The translations under genes were made by a program, and so were the position numbers. Positions 17,490-26,036 of a stretch of 64,000 bases of DNA are shown here, piece after piece; the stretch's first letter is position 1, and each line of letters starts with the position of its first letter. The notes under the pieces were generated by a model. It was not told the DNA's origin, searched no databases, and saw only the letters and a list, made by a program, of their open reading frames with translations. The stretch is from Mycobacterium shimoidei (lineage in GTDB: Bacteria; Actinomycetota; Actinomycetes; Mycobacteriales; Mycobacteriaceae), in contig LQPU01000019.1 of assembly GCA_002101905.1 (NCBI GenBank), positions 1-64,000 of the forward strand. Reading direction: 5' to 3'.

Positions 17490-19046
17490 ATGCGCACCAT
17501 TCCCGAAGAACTCGTCGCGCGGTACGAGCAGGCGGGCTGGTGGGGCCGCGAGACCATCGGGCTGGTGCTGGCCCGCTGCCTGCGGGCCGCCCCCGAGGCG
17601 GGGTTTCGGGTCTACTCGACCGTGCGGCCCTTCTCGGGCAGCTTTCGCGACGTCGAGCAACTCGCCCGTCGACTGGCGGGCGGGCTGCGTGCGCGCGGCG
17701 TCGGCGCCGGCGACCTGGTCGCGTTTCAGCTGCCGAACTGGATGGAAGCCGCGGCGACGTTTTGGGCCGCGGCCTTCCTGGGCGCGGCGGTGGTACCGAT
17801 CGTGCACTTCTACGGCCGCAAAGAACTGGCGCACATTCTGGCCACCGCCAAACCTCGCGTGTTCATCACGACCGAGCAGTTCGGCCGGATGGCCCATCAG
17901 CCAGACCTGTGCGCCGATGTACCGATCGTCGGCCTGGTTGGGCGTGACTTCGACGAGCTGCTCGCCGACGAGCCGATGACCGAGACCGTCGCTGCCGACC
18001 CGGCCGGGCCGGGCCTGATCGCCTTCACCTCCGGTACGACCAGTGATCCCAAGGGTGTGGTGCACAGCCATCGCAGCCTGGTCTGCGAATCGCATCAACT
18101 CGCCGGCCAGATCGGCTCGATCGGAGCCAACCAGCTGACCGCCGCGCCGGTCGGGCACTTCATCGGCATGCTGGGCGCCCTGCTGATTCCGGTCTTCAAC
18201 GGCAGGCCGGTGAACCTGATCGACAGCTGGGACCCGGGCGAAGTGCTGACCTTGATGCAGCGCGACGGCCTCACCCTGGGCGGCGGACCGCCCTACTTCG
18301 TCACCAGCCTGCTCGACCATCCCGATTGCACGCCGGCGCACCGGGCCCACATCAAGTGCCTCGGGCTGGGCGGCGCGAGTGTGCCGGCCGCGGTCACCCG
18401 GCGGCTTTCGGATCTGGGCATCACCGTTTTTCGCTCCTACGGCAGCACCGAACATCCGTCGATCACCGGTTCGCGGCTGGATGCACCCGAGGAAAAGCGG
18501 CTGCTCACCGACGGCGAGCCGATGCCCGGCGTCGAGATCCGGTTGGCGCCCGACGGCGAAATCCTTTCCCGCGGCCCGGATCTGTGCCTGGGCTACACCG
18601 ACGACGCGCTGACCGCGGCGGTTTTCGACGATGACGGTTGGTACCACACCGGCGACATCGGAGTGCTCGACGCCGACGGGTATCTCACCATCACCGACCG
18701 CAAGGCCGACGTCATCATCCGTGGCGGTGAGAACATCAGCGCGCTCGAGGTCGAGGAAGTGCTGTTGGGTATGCCGGGGATCGCCGAGGCCGTGGTGGTC
18801 GCCGTCCCGGACGCCGGACTCGGCGAGCGGGTGGCCGCCGTACTGCGCGTTCGACCGGGCCAGGCGATGCCCACGCTCGGACAGGTGCGCGAGCATTTCA
18901 CCCGACGTGGAGTCGCCCGGCAGAAGTGGCCGGAGGTGCTGCGGGAAGTCAGCGACTACCCGCGCACGCCCAGTGGCAAGGTCCAAAAGCGGCTGGTCCG
19001 GGAGGACATCCGAAGAAACACTGCGGTAGCCTGTCGACGAGAATAA
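17490..19046 (+). CDS. AMP-forming acyl-CoA ligase (ANL superfamily)
   Basis: 518 residues. The phosphate loop LIAFTSGTTSDPKG, the adenine motif FRSYGSTEHPS, the ATP-binding WYHTGDIG and hinge ITDRKADVIIRGGENIS, and the C-terminal catalytic lysine in RTPSGKVQKRLV are all present. It should activate a carboxylic acid with ATP and CoA. The ATG at 17490 gives the expected N-terminus; the frame is open far upstream but that part is antisense to the hydratase gene. It leads an operon with the amidohydrolase and a second ligase. It resembles the cyclohexanecarboxylate or medium-chain ligase group more than long-chain FadD proteins, which is a tentative view. Confidence 0.9.
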   Translation: MRTIPEELVARYEQAGWWGRETIGLVLARCLRAAPEAGFRVYSTVRPFSGSFRDVEQLARRLAGGLRARGVGAGDLVAFQLPNWMEAAATFWAAAFLGAAVVPIVHFYGRKELAHILATAKPRVFITTEQFGRMAHQPDLCADVPIVGLVGRDFDELLADEPMTETVAADPAGPGLIAFTSGTTSDPKGVVHSHRSLVCESHQLAGQIGSIGANQLTAAPVGHFIGMLGALLIPVFNGRPVNLIDSWDPGEVLTLMQRDGLTLGGGPPYFVTSLLDHPDCTPAHRAHIKCLGLGGASVPAAVTRRLSDLGITVFRSYGSTEHPSITGSRLDAPEEKRLLTDGEPMPGVEIRLAPDGEILSRGPDLCLGYTDDALTAAVFDDDGWYHTGDIGVLDADGYLTITDRKADVIIRGGENISALEVEEVLLGMPGIAEAVVVAVPDAGLGERVAAVLRVRPGQAMPTLGQVREHFTRRGVARQKWPEVLREVSDYPRTPSGKVQKRLVREDIRRNTAVACRRE

Positions 19047-19053
19047 TATTCTC
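19039..19053. promoter_or_regulatory. GAGAATA-A-TATTCTC palindrome before the amidohydrolase gene
   Basis: A perfect 15-base palindrome with a single central base. It overlaps the last codons of the ligase gene and ends 22 bases before the amidohydrolase ATG. It shares its GAGAAT/ATTCTC half-sites with the palindrome at 17417 to 17435, so it may be a second operator or an internal promoter site. Confidence 0.5.
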
Positions 19054-19075
19054 GCGAACTGCGAAGGAGGATCTC

Positions 19076-20266
19076 ATGGGGCAGTTGTCGCATCGGGTCG
19101 ACGTCCCTTTCCCGCTCTTTGATGCCGATAATCACCTCTACGAACCGCCGGAGGCGCTGACCAAGTTCCTTCCCAAGGAGTACCAGGACTACGTCCAGTA
19201 CGTGCAGGTCAACGGCCGCACCAAGATCGCGATCCGCGGCCAGATCAGCAACTACATTCCCAATCCGACCTTCGAGGTCGTGGCTCGGCCGGGCGCCTGG
19301 GAGGAGTACTTCAAGTTCGGCAACCCGGACGGTAAGAGCAAGCGCGAGCTGTTCGGTGAGCCGATGCGCGCCATCCCGGCGTTCTTCGAGCCCGGCCCGC
19401 GCCTGGAGAAGATGAACGAGCTGGGCCTGGACCGCACCCTGATGTTCCCGACCCTGGCCAGCCTGCTCGAGGAGCGACTGCGCGACGACCCGGTCGCCAT
19501 CCACGTCCTGGTCCATGCGCTGAACCAGTGGCTCGACGAAGTCTGGGGCTTCAACTACAAAAACCGCATCTTCACCACCCCGGTCATCACCTTGCCGATC
19601 GTCGAGAAGGCGATCGAGGAACTCGAATGGGTGGTCAAGCGCGGTGCCCGCGCCATCTTGGTCCGCCCGGCGCCCGTCCCCGGCTTCCGCGGCCCCCGCT
19701 CGTTCGCGCTGCCCGAGTTCGACCCGTTCTGGGAACGCGTCGTCGAGTACGACGTGCTGGTCGGCATGCACTCGTCCGACAGCGGCTATTCCCGGTACAC
19801 CTCCGAATGGGACGGTGCCGACCAGGAAATGCTGCCCTTCCAAACCAATGCGATGGCCATCCTCAACGAGTGGCGGCCGATCCAGGACGCGGTGGGATCG
19901 TGGGTCATCCACGGCGCGCTGTATCGCCACCCGAAGCTGAAGGTCGCGATCGTCGAGGCCGGTTCGAAATGGATGGTCCCGCTGCTGGACGGTTTGGCCG
20001 AGGTCTTCCGCAAGGCCCCCGAAGCGTTCCCGAGCGACCCCGTCGAGATGGTCAAGAACCGCATCCACGTGAGCCCATTCTTCGAGGACGGCATCGACGA
20101 CCTGATCAGCCTCGTCGGCGTGGACCATGTGCTGTACGGCTCGGACTGGCCACATCCGGAAGGGCTCGCGGAGCCGACCTACTACATCAACGCGTTGTCG
20201 CATCTGGCGGTAGAGGACCAGGCAAAGATCATGGGCGGCAACCTCGGTCGGCTCGTCACGGTGTGA
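19076..20266 (+). CDS. Amidohydrolase-2 family metal-dependent hydrolase
   Basis: 396 residues. It opens the metal-binding TIM barrel with LFDADNHLYEPPEAL and closes with VDHVLYGSDWPHPEG, both typical of the amidohydrolase-2 branch (ACMSD-like decarboxylases and ring hydrolases). The expected metal ligands D, H, the mid-barrel histidine in GMHSSDS and the late aspartate in GSDWPH are visible. The reaction is probably hydrolysis or decarboxylation of a cyclic or acyl intermediate. The ATG at 19076 follows a strong GAAGGAGG. The stop overlaps the GTG of the next ligase gene (GTGA), so the two are co-translated. Confidence 0.9.
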   Translation: MGQLSHRVDVPFPLFDADNHLYEPPEALTKFLPKEYQDYVQYVQVNGRTKIAIRGQISNYIPNPTFEVVARPGAWEEYFKFGNPDGKSKRELFGEPMRAIPAFFEPGPRLEKMNELGLDRTLMFPTLASLLEERLRDDPVAIHVLVHALNQWLDEVWGFNYKNRIFTTPVITLPIVEKAIEELEWVVKRGARAILVRPAPVPGFRGPRSFALPEFDPFWERVVEYDVLVGMHSSDSGYSRYTSEWDGADQEMLPFQTNAMAILNEWRPIQDAVGSWVIHGALYRHPKLKVAIVEAGSKWMVPLLDGLAEVFRKAPEAFPSDPVEMVKNRIHVSPFFEDGIDDLISLVGVDHVLYGSDWPHPEGLAEPTYYINALSHLAVEDQAKIMGGNLGRLVTV

Positions 20267-21708
20267 CATCTAGCGCATCCGAGCGGTGGCAGACCATCCC
20301 CGAGATGGTCTTGAGCGCGGCGGACCGATTCGGCGACGCCGAAGCGATCGTCGACGGTCCGCTGCGGCTCACCTATTCCGAAGTAGTCGATCGAATCCGC
20401 TGTGCCGCAGGCGCTTTCGCTGATCTCGGGGTGGGTAAAGGCGATCGGATCGCCATCTGGGCGCCGAACTGCGCCGAATGGATCATCGCGGCGTTCGGGC
20501 TGCTCACGGCGGGCGGCGTGCTGGTTCCGGTCAACACCCGATTCAAGACCCAAGAAGCGCACGACATCATCGTGCGCAGCCAGGCCAAGGCCGTTATGGT
20601 GCTGAAGGGATTTCTGGACCGGGACTACCCCGGCCCTGCAGGGATACCGGTCATCGACCTCGAATCCGACTTCCTTTCCGGCGGTTCGCCGTTCGAGCGG
20701 CCGGTGAGCGGAACAGACATCGCCGACGTCATCTTCACCTCGGGCACAACCGGGCGCCCGAAGGGCGCGATGATGAATCACCAACAGACGCTGCGGATGT
20801 ACGAAGAGTGGGCCACCCTCGCCGACCTGCGCGAGGGCGACCGGTATTTGATGATCAACCCGTACTTCCACACATTCGGTTTGAAGGCGGGCCTCATCGC
20901 GTCGTTTCTGCGTGGCGCGACGATGCTGCCGGTGGCGGTGTTCGACCTCGACGCGGTGGTTGACCTCATTGCCCGCGAACGGATCACGATGCTGCCCGGC
21001 CCGCCCACGCTGTACCACTCATTGCTGACGGTGCGCGACAAGGACAAGCTGTCGACGCTGCGGGCCGGGGTGACCGGCGCCGCCGACATTCCGGTGGAAC
21101 TGGTCCGACGCATCCACGGCGAACTGCCCTTTCAGACGCTGATGACCGGGTACGGGCTCACCGAGGCCGGCAACGTCACCTTGTCCCGTCCCGGGGACTC
21201 CTTCGAAGATGTGGCCACCACCGCGGGCCTGCCCTGCGAGGGAGTCGAGGTGCGGATCGCCGACGACGGCGAGGTGCTGGTCCGCGGCTACGGCGTCATG
21301 CAAGGCTACTTGGGCGAGCCGGCCGCCACCGCAGAGGCGATCGACGCCGACGGGTGGTTGCACACCGGCGATCTGGGAAACTTCGACCAGGCTGGGCGCC
21401 TTCGCGTGGTCGGCCGCAAGAAAGACATGTTCATCGTCGGCGGGTTCAACGCCTATCCGGCTGAAATCGAGGGATTTCTGCTGGAGCACCCGGCAGTCGC
21501 GCAGGCCGCCGTCATCGGCGTGCCCGATGAGCGACTCGGCCAGGTGGGTAAGGCGTTTGTGGTAGCCAAAACTCCGGTGTCCGGGGATGATCTCATCCAG
21601 TGGTGCCGGCAACGGATGGCCGGGTTTAAGGCGCCGCGATTCGTCGAGTTTCTCGACGAGTTGCCGCTGAACGCCACCGGCAAGGTGATGAAGGACCAAC
21701 TTCGGTGA
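20263..21708 (+). CDS. FadD3-like acyl-CoA ligase
   Basis: 481-residue ANL enzyme. Motifs: the phosphate loop VIFTSGTTGRPKGAMM, NPYFHTFGLKAG, the adenine motif MTGYGLTEAGN, WLHTGDLG, the hinge RKKDMFIVGGFN, and catalytic lysine in NATGKVMKDQL. The sequence style around PYFHTFGLKAG and RITMLPGPPTLYHSLL matches FadD3, the ligase of the HIP propionate side chain of sterol C and D rings, but its pathway here is unproven. The GTG at 20263 overlaps the upstream stop, and the downstream gene starts in another GTGA overlap. Confidence 0.9.
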   Translation: MTSSASERWQTIPEMVLSAADRFGDAEAIVDGPLRLTYSEVVDRIRCAAGAFADLGVGKGDRIAIWAPNCAEWIIAAFGLLTAGGVLVPVNTRFKTQEAHDIIVRSQAKAVMVLKGFLDRDYPGPAGIPVIDLESDFLSGGSPFERPVSGTDIADVIFTSGTTGRPKGAMMNHQQTLRMYEEWATLADLREGDRYLMINPYFHTFGLKAGLIASFLRGATMLPVAVFDLDAVVDLIARERITMLPGPPTLYHSLLTVRDKDKLSTLRAGVTGAADIPVELVRRIHGELPFQTLMTGYGLTEAGNVTLSRPGDSFEDVATTAGLPCEGVEVRIADDGEVLVRGYGVMQGYLGEPAATAEAIDADGWLHTGDLGNFDQAGRLRVVGRKKDMFIVGGFNAYPAEIEGFLLEHPAVAQAAVIGVPDERLGQVGKAFVVAKTPVSGDDLIQWCRQRMAGFKAPRFVEFLDELPLNATGKVMKDQLR

Positions 21709-22331
21709 GCGTCGCAGAACCCCTGCAGTCGATGGTGATCGCATCGAACTACCGGGTCCCTGATCCGGACCGGGTCGCGCCGCTGTTGCAGCGTCGCAAA
21801 TCAGCACTGGCAGACATCGGGGCGCACCACGTCCTGGTCTACAAGTCGACGCAGGACCACGGACGGGTGTTGGTGATGATCGGGGTGCGCAGCCGCGAAC
21901 CGATCGTCGAGCTGTTGCGTTCGCGCGTTTTCTTCGACTGGTTCGACGCGGTGGGCGTCGAAGACATCCCGGCCGTCTTCGCGGGGGAGATCGTCGATCG
22001 CTTCGCAGCGCATGCATCGTCCGGCCCGAGGGCGCCGGGCGTGGTCGTTGCCGCCATCGCGTCGGTCGACGACGTGACGATGTTGAGCGCCCAGGTTCGT
22101 TCGGCGCTCGGCGGGTTCACCGCCGCCGGCATCCGAAAAACGTGGCTTTTCCAGGCTTTCGACGACGGGCAGGAAGTGATGATCCTGCAGCAGTTCGACG
22201 ACGAAGACCAGGCGCAGCGCTGGATCGCCAACCCACACCCGGCCGCCCAGTGGATGACGCAGCGCGGATTTGGTGCCTATCCACCGATTTTTCTGGGCCG
22301 ATTCGCCGACATGATGCGCATCGAGGACTGA
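21705..22331 (+). CDS. Conserved hypothetical protein coupled to the acyl-CoA ligase
   Basis: 208 residues, no signal peptide or membrane segment. The halves look alike: each has strands such as MVIASNYRVPD and LVYKSTQDHGRVLVMIGVRS in the first, and VVVAAIASVDD and TWLFQAFDDGQEVMILQQF in the second. This suggests two ferredoxin-like or dimeric alpha/beta barrel repeats. I do not recognise the family. GTG start in a GTGA overlap with the ligase, so it is made together with it. A role as a ligand-binding or enzyme-partner protein of the pathway is inference. Confidence 0.75.
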   Translation: MSVAEPLQSMVIASNYRVPDPDRVAPLLQRRKSALADIGAHHVLVYKSTQDHGRVLVMIGVRSREPIVELLRSRVFFDWFDAVGVEDIPAVFAGEIVDRFAAHASSGPRAPGVVVAAIASVDDVTMLSAQVRSALGGFTAAGIRKTWLFQAFDDGQEVMILQQFDDEDQAQRWIANPHPAAQWMTQRGFGAYPPIFLGRFADMMRIED

Positions 22332-22334
22332 GGG

Positions 22335-24005
22335 CTAACGACGCGGTTTGCCGTCGGGTGACGTGGGCTTGACCAATTCGGTGAGCAGGTCCGGAATGTC
22401 GGACCGCGGCACGACGGCTTCGACGATCACCATTCGGTCCGGATGCTCGGCGGCGGCAACGAAAGCATCGTCGAGTTCCCCGTAGGTTTCCGCGCGGTAG
22501 GTCAGGTGGCCGGTGACACCGAGCGCGCCGGGGATTTGCGACCAATTCCAGCGCACAATGTCGTTGTAGGGAGCCGCCTCTCCGTGGATTGCGCGCTCGA
22601 CGGTGTAACCATCGTTGTTGACAACCACGATGACCGGTGAAAGCCCTTCGCGGGCAATGACACCCAACTCCTGGATGGTCAGTTGGGCCGCACCATCGCC
22701 GATCAACAGGACCGGTCTGCGGTCGGGATGAGCCAGACCTGCACCCAGCGTGGCGGGTAGGGTGTAGCCGATCGACCCCCACAGTGGCTGGCCGATGAAG
22801 GTCACGCCGCGCGGAAGTCGATGGCGCGCCATACCGTAGAACGACGTGCCTTGATCGGCCAGCACCACGTTACCCGGTGTGAGCGCCTGACAAAGCCTGT
22901 CCCATAACGCTTTCTGGCTCAGCGGTGCTTCGCGGGCGGGTTCCGCGGTGGGTGTGTCGCCGCATGCCGACGCGACCGGCGGCGACGTCACCTTCCGGCG
23001 GGTGAGAATGGACGTCAGCGCTTCCAGCGCTGCCTCCATCTCCAACGGCGCGAATACCTGATCGGCAACGGTGCTTTGCTGTGCGCCGATGTCGATGGTG
23101 GTGGCCGGGTTGATGCGCTGGCTGAAGAAACCGCTGACCATGTCGGTGAACACCACTCCGGCGGTGACCAGCACCGGTGCTTCTTCGATCGCGCGACGAA
23201 CCGACTCGTCACTGGCCGCGCCGGCGTAGATCCCCAGGAAGCTGGGTGAACTCTCGTCGACGAGGCTCTTGCCCCACATCAGCGTGGCGTGCGGCACCAC
23301 GTCGGCAGCCAGCAGCGCCTCGAGCTTGTCCACTGCCTGCAGACGATGAACCAAAAGATCGGCAAGCACCGTCAGCTGATGATCGCCGATGAGTTCCGTT
23401 GCCGCCTCGGTGAATGCCGCCAGCGCGCGCGGGCTGGTGCCACCGGTGTAGCGCGGCAGCGGTGCGGCGGGCGGCTCGACTTCGAAGCGCGCGACATCAG
23501 TCGGCAGCAATAGGTAGCCGGGCCGTTTCTGTTCCCGCACTTCGCTGAGCACCCGATCAATTTCCCGGGTGGCCGTTGCCGGCATGAGATTTGCCTGAGC
23601 ACAAGTGATTTCCCTACTCATCCGGAAAAAATGCTCGAAATCCCCGTCACCGAGCGAATGATGCAAGGCTCGACGAGTGCCCTGCGCGTCTTTCGATGGG
23701 CCGCCGACGATATGGACCACCGGCACATGTTCGGCGTAACTGCCGGCGATCGCATTGGCCAGCGAGAGCTCTCCGACGCCGAATGTTGTGACTACGGCCG
23801 ACATTCCGCGCAGTCGGCCGTAGCCGTCAGCGGCGTATCCGGCGTTGAGTTCGTTCGCGTTCCCGACCCAGCGGATGTTCCGATGGGCGACGATGTGATC
23901 GAGGAATTCCAGGTTGTAGTCGCCCGGAACACCGAAGACATGCGTCACGCCCAGCTCGGCCAGCCGGTCGAGCAGATAGTCACCGACGGTATAAGCAGCA
24001 CTCAC
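22335..24005 (-). CDS. kdc: Thiamine-diphosphate-dependent alpha-keto-acid decarboxylase
   Basis: 556 residues, the length of pyruvate or indolepyruvate decarboxylases; matches M. tuberculosis Rv0853c by position. The cofactor-activating glutamate is E52 ([17 protein letters not shown]), the substrate histidine pair is in [10 protein letters not shown], and the thiamine-diphosphate motif is GDGAAQLTI to VVNND. It decarboxylates branched-chain or aromatic 2-keto acids to aldehydes in the cytoplasm. The GTG start at 24005 lies 7 bases after TACCGT. It begins the block with gene order like Rv0853c onward. Confidence 0.93.
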   Translation of the reverse strand: MSAAYTVGDYLLDRLAELGVTHVFGVPGDYNLEFLDHIVAHRNIRWVGNANELNAGYAADGYGRLRGMSAVVTTFGVGELSLANAIAGSYAEHVPVVHIVGGPSKDAQGTRRALHHSLGDGDFEHFFRMSREITCAQANLMPATATREIDRVLSEVREQKRPGYLLLPTDVARFEVEPPAAPLPRYTGGTSPRALAAFTEAATELIGDHQLTVLADLLVHRLQAVDKLEALLAADVVPHATLMWGKSLVDESSPSFLGIYAGAASDESVRRAIEEAPVLVTAGVVFTDMVSGFFSQRINPATTIDIGAQQSTVADQVFAPLEMEAALEALTSILTRRKVTSPPVASACGDTPTAEPAREAPLSQKALWDRLCQALTPGNVVLADQGTSFYGMARHRLPRGVTFIGQPLWGSIGYTLPATLGAGLAHPDRRPVLLIGDGAAQLTIQELGVIAREGLSPVIVVVNNDGYTVERAIHGEAAPYNDIVRWNWSQIPGALGVTGHLTYRAETYGELDDAFVAAAEHPDRMVIVEAVVPRSDIPDLLTELVKPTSPDGKPRR

Positions 24006-24012
24006 CCGTCCG

Positions 24013-24018
24013 ACGGTA
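24013..24018 (-). promoter_or_regulatory. -10 element of a leaderless promoter (kdc)
   Basis: Minus-strand TACCGT, 7 bases, then the GTG at 24005. No ribosome binding site is visible, which fits a leaderless mRNA. Confidence 0.45.
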
Positions 24019-24060
24019 CGCCGGGCGGGTGAAAACGCCTCCGGCGTGGCGGGGCATCGC

Positions 24061-24066
24061 TATCGT
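24061..24066 (+). promoter_or_regulatory. -10 element of a leaderless promoter (SRPBCC gene)
   Basis: TATCGT, 8 bases, then the ATG at 24075. With the kdc promoter on the other strand this makes a compact pair of divergent leaderless promoters in 69 bases. Confidence 0.45.
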
Positions 24067-24074
24067 GCGGTGCC

Positions 24075-24521
24075 ATGGCAATCAAGGAATCGCGCGAAAT
24101 AGTCATCGAGGCAACCCCGGAGGAGATCTTGGACGTCATCGCCGATCTCGAGTCGCTGACCGAGTGGTCCTCGGCGCACCAGAGCTCCGAGGTTGTGGAG
24201 CGCGGTGACGATGGTCGACCAGCGGTGGCGAAGATGAAAGTCAAAGCCGCCGGGATCACCGACGAGCAGGTGGTGGCCTACACGTGGGGCGAGAACACCG
24301 TCAGCTGGACGTTGGTCAGCGCCGGCCAGCAGCGTGCCCAAGACGCCACGTACACGTTGACGCCCGAGGGCGAGGCGACCCGGGTCAAGTTCGACATCAG
24401 CATCGATCCCGTCGTGCCGCTGCCGGGCTTTCTGCTCAAGCGCACCGTCAAAGGGGTGATGGACACCTCGACCGAAGGACTGCGCAAGCGGGTGCTGGAC
24501 GTGAAGAAGGGCCGTAAGTGA
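24075..24521 (+). CDS. SRPBCC (START-like) lipid-binding family protein, first copy
   Basis: 148 residues. Polyketide-cyclase or START-like fold: N-terminal strand REIVIEATPEEILDVIADLE, then a long beta sheet and a final helix LLKRTVKGVMDTSTEGLRKR. These proteins bind hydrophobic ligands in a deep pocket. Position matches Rv0854. A second copy with very similar opening residues lies at 25548, on the other side of the damaged far gene, so the two are probably an old duplication. Its stop overlaps the far start by 4 bases. Confidence 0.88.
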   Translation: MAIKESREIVIEATPEEILDVIADLESLTEWSSAHQSSEVVERGDDGRPAVAKMKVKAAGITDEQVVAYTWGENTVSWTLVSAGQQRAQDATYTLTPEGEATRVKFDISIDPVVPLPGFLLKRTVKGVMDTSTEGLRKRVLDVKKGRK

Positions 24522-25507
24522 CGGGACCACCGGCCGGTGTGCGGGTGATCGAACTCGGCGGTATCGGGCCGGGACCGCACGCGGGCATGGTGCTCGCCGA
24601 TCTGGGTGCCGATGTGGTACGGGTGCGCCGCCCCGGCGGCCTCGCGATGCCGGCCGAGGATCGCGACCTGCTGCACCGGGGCAAGCGGATTGTGGACCTC
24701 GATGTCAAGACGCAGCCGAAGCAGCTGCTGGCGTTGGCCGCCAAGGCCGATGTGCTGCTGGACTGCTTTCGGCCCGGAACCTGCGAGCGACTCGGCATCG
24801 GCCCGGACGATTGCGCGGCGGTCAACCCGCGGCTCATCTTCGCCCGGATCACCGGATGGGGTCAGGATGGACCGCGCGCCAGCACGGCCGGCCATGACAT
24901 CAACTACTTGTCGCAGACCGGGGGCGCTCTATTCGCTGGGCTACCGCGACCGCCCGCCGATGCCGCCGCTGAACCTGGTCGCCGACTTCGGCGGCGGGTC
25001 GATGCTGGTGCTGTTGGGCATCGTCGCCGCGCTCTACGAACGGGAGCGCTCCGGCAAGGGCCAGGTCGTCGACGCCGCGATGGTCGACGGCGGTGCGCCG
25101 TTCTACCGCTGCTACGAGACCGCCGCGGCAAATACGTTGCGGTCGGCGCGATCGAGCCACAGTTTTTCGCCGAATTGTGCAGCGGCCTGGGGTTCTCGGC
25201 TGACGACGTGCCGGGTCAGCTTGATTTCGAGTCGTACCCGCGGATGCGTGAGCTTTTCGCGCGGCGCTTCGCCAGCAAGACCCGCGACGAGTGGGCGGAG
25301 ATTTTCGCAGGCACCGATGCTTGTGTGACACCGGTGCTCAGCTGGAGCGAAGCGGCCAACGACGCGCATCTGACGGCGCGCGCCACCGTGATCACCGTCG
25401 CGGGTGTCGAGCAGGCCGCCCCGGCGCCGCGGTTTTCGCGCACCCCGGCCGGACCGGTTGGCGCCCCGCCGACGAGCACGACATCGGTGCACGAAATCGA
25501 TTGGTAA
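24518..25507 (+). pseudogene. far: Damaged alpha-methylacyl-CoA racemase / CoA-transferase family gene (far)
   Basis: The ends encode an AMACR-like enzyme: [12 protein letters not shown] (catalytic histidine region) early, and [20 protein letters not shown] and PAPRFSRTPAGP late. Between about 24925 and 25126 the family sequence is in the next frame ([42 protein letters not shown]). One extra G in the run 24920 to 24924 leaves the frame, and a missing base near 25125 restores it. No stop arises, but the catalytic aspartate of VADFGGG is lost in the continuous frame. About 27 residues normally between VDG and GGAP are also missing. Genuine decay is likely; base-calling errors could explain the two shifts but not the deletion. 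Confidence 0.75.
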
Positions 25508-25533
25508 TCTCGGCTGCGATCGCGTTCCGGTTA

Positions 25534-25539
25534 TACGCT
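25534..25539 (+). promoter_or_regulatory. -10 element of a leaderless promoter (second SRPBCC gene)
   Basis: TACGCT inside TTATACGCT, 8 bases, then the ATG at 25548. Confidence 0.45.
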
Positions 25540-25547
25540 TGGCAGCA

Positions 25548-26006
25548 ATGGCCGTACGCGCTTCGCGAGAGATTGTCATCGACGCGTCGCCGGAAAAGAT
25601 TCTCGACGCGTTAGCCGACATCCGCTCTGTGCCGTCCTGGTCCTCGGTGCACAAGCACGCCGAAGTCATCGACACCTATCCCGACGGGCGTCCGCACCAT
25701 GTGAGAGTGACGGTCAAGGTGGTCGGGATCGTCGACAAGGAAGTGCTCGAATACCACTGGGGACCCAACTGGCTGGTGTGGGACGCCGACAGGACGGTTC
25801 AGCAACATGCCCAGCATGCCGAGTACACGCTTACCCGTGAAGGTGACGACAAGACCCGGGTGCGCTTCGACATCACCTTAGAACCGTGGGCGCCGCTGCC
25901 GGAGTTCTTGATCAGCCGGGCACGCAGGAAGATCTTGCATGCGGCAACCGTCGGGCTGCGAAACCGGGTGATGGGTGTGGTTGGTCCCGATCGGCCCGGC
26001 GCCTGA
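25548..26006 (+). CDS. SRPBCC (START-like) lipid-binding family protein, second copy
   Basis: 152 residues with the same fold and opening as the gene at 24075: SREIVIDASPEKILDALADI against SREIVIEATPEEILDVIADL. The beta core (VTVKVVGIVDKEVLEYHWG) and the C-terminal helix (FLISRARRKILHAATVGLR) also align. Position fits Rv0856 or Rv0857. The ATG at 25548 was preferred because it aligns with the paralogue and follows a TACGCT hexamer by 8 bases. It converges on dapC with 30 bases between the stops. Ligand unknown; a hydrophobic acyl or ketide is usual for the family. Confidence 0.87.
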   Translation: MAVRASREIVIDASPEKILDALADIRSVPSWSSVHKHAEVIDTYPDGRPHHVRVTVKVVGIVDKEVLEYHWGPNWLVWDADRTVQQHAQHAEYTLTREGDDKTRVRFDITLEPWAPLPEFLISRARRKILHAATVGLRNRVMGVVGPDRPGA

Positions 26007-26036
26007 TCGGTGGCTCTCGTGGCCCCCGAGGATTCG

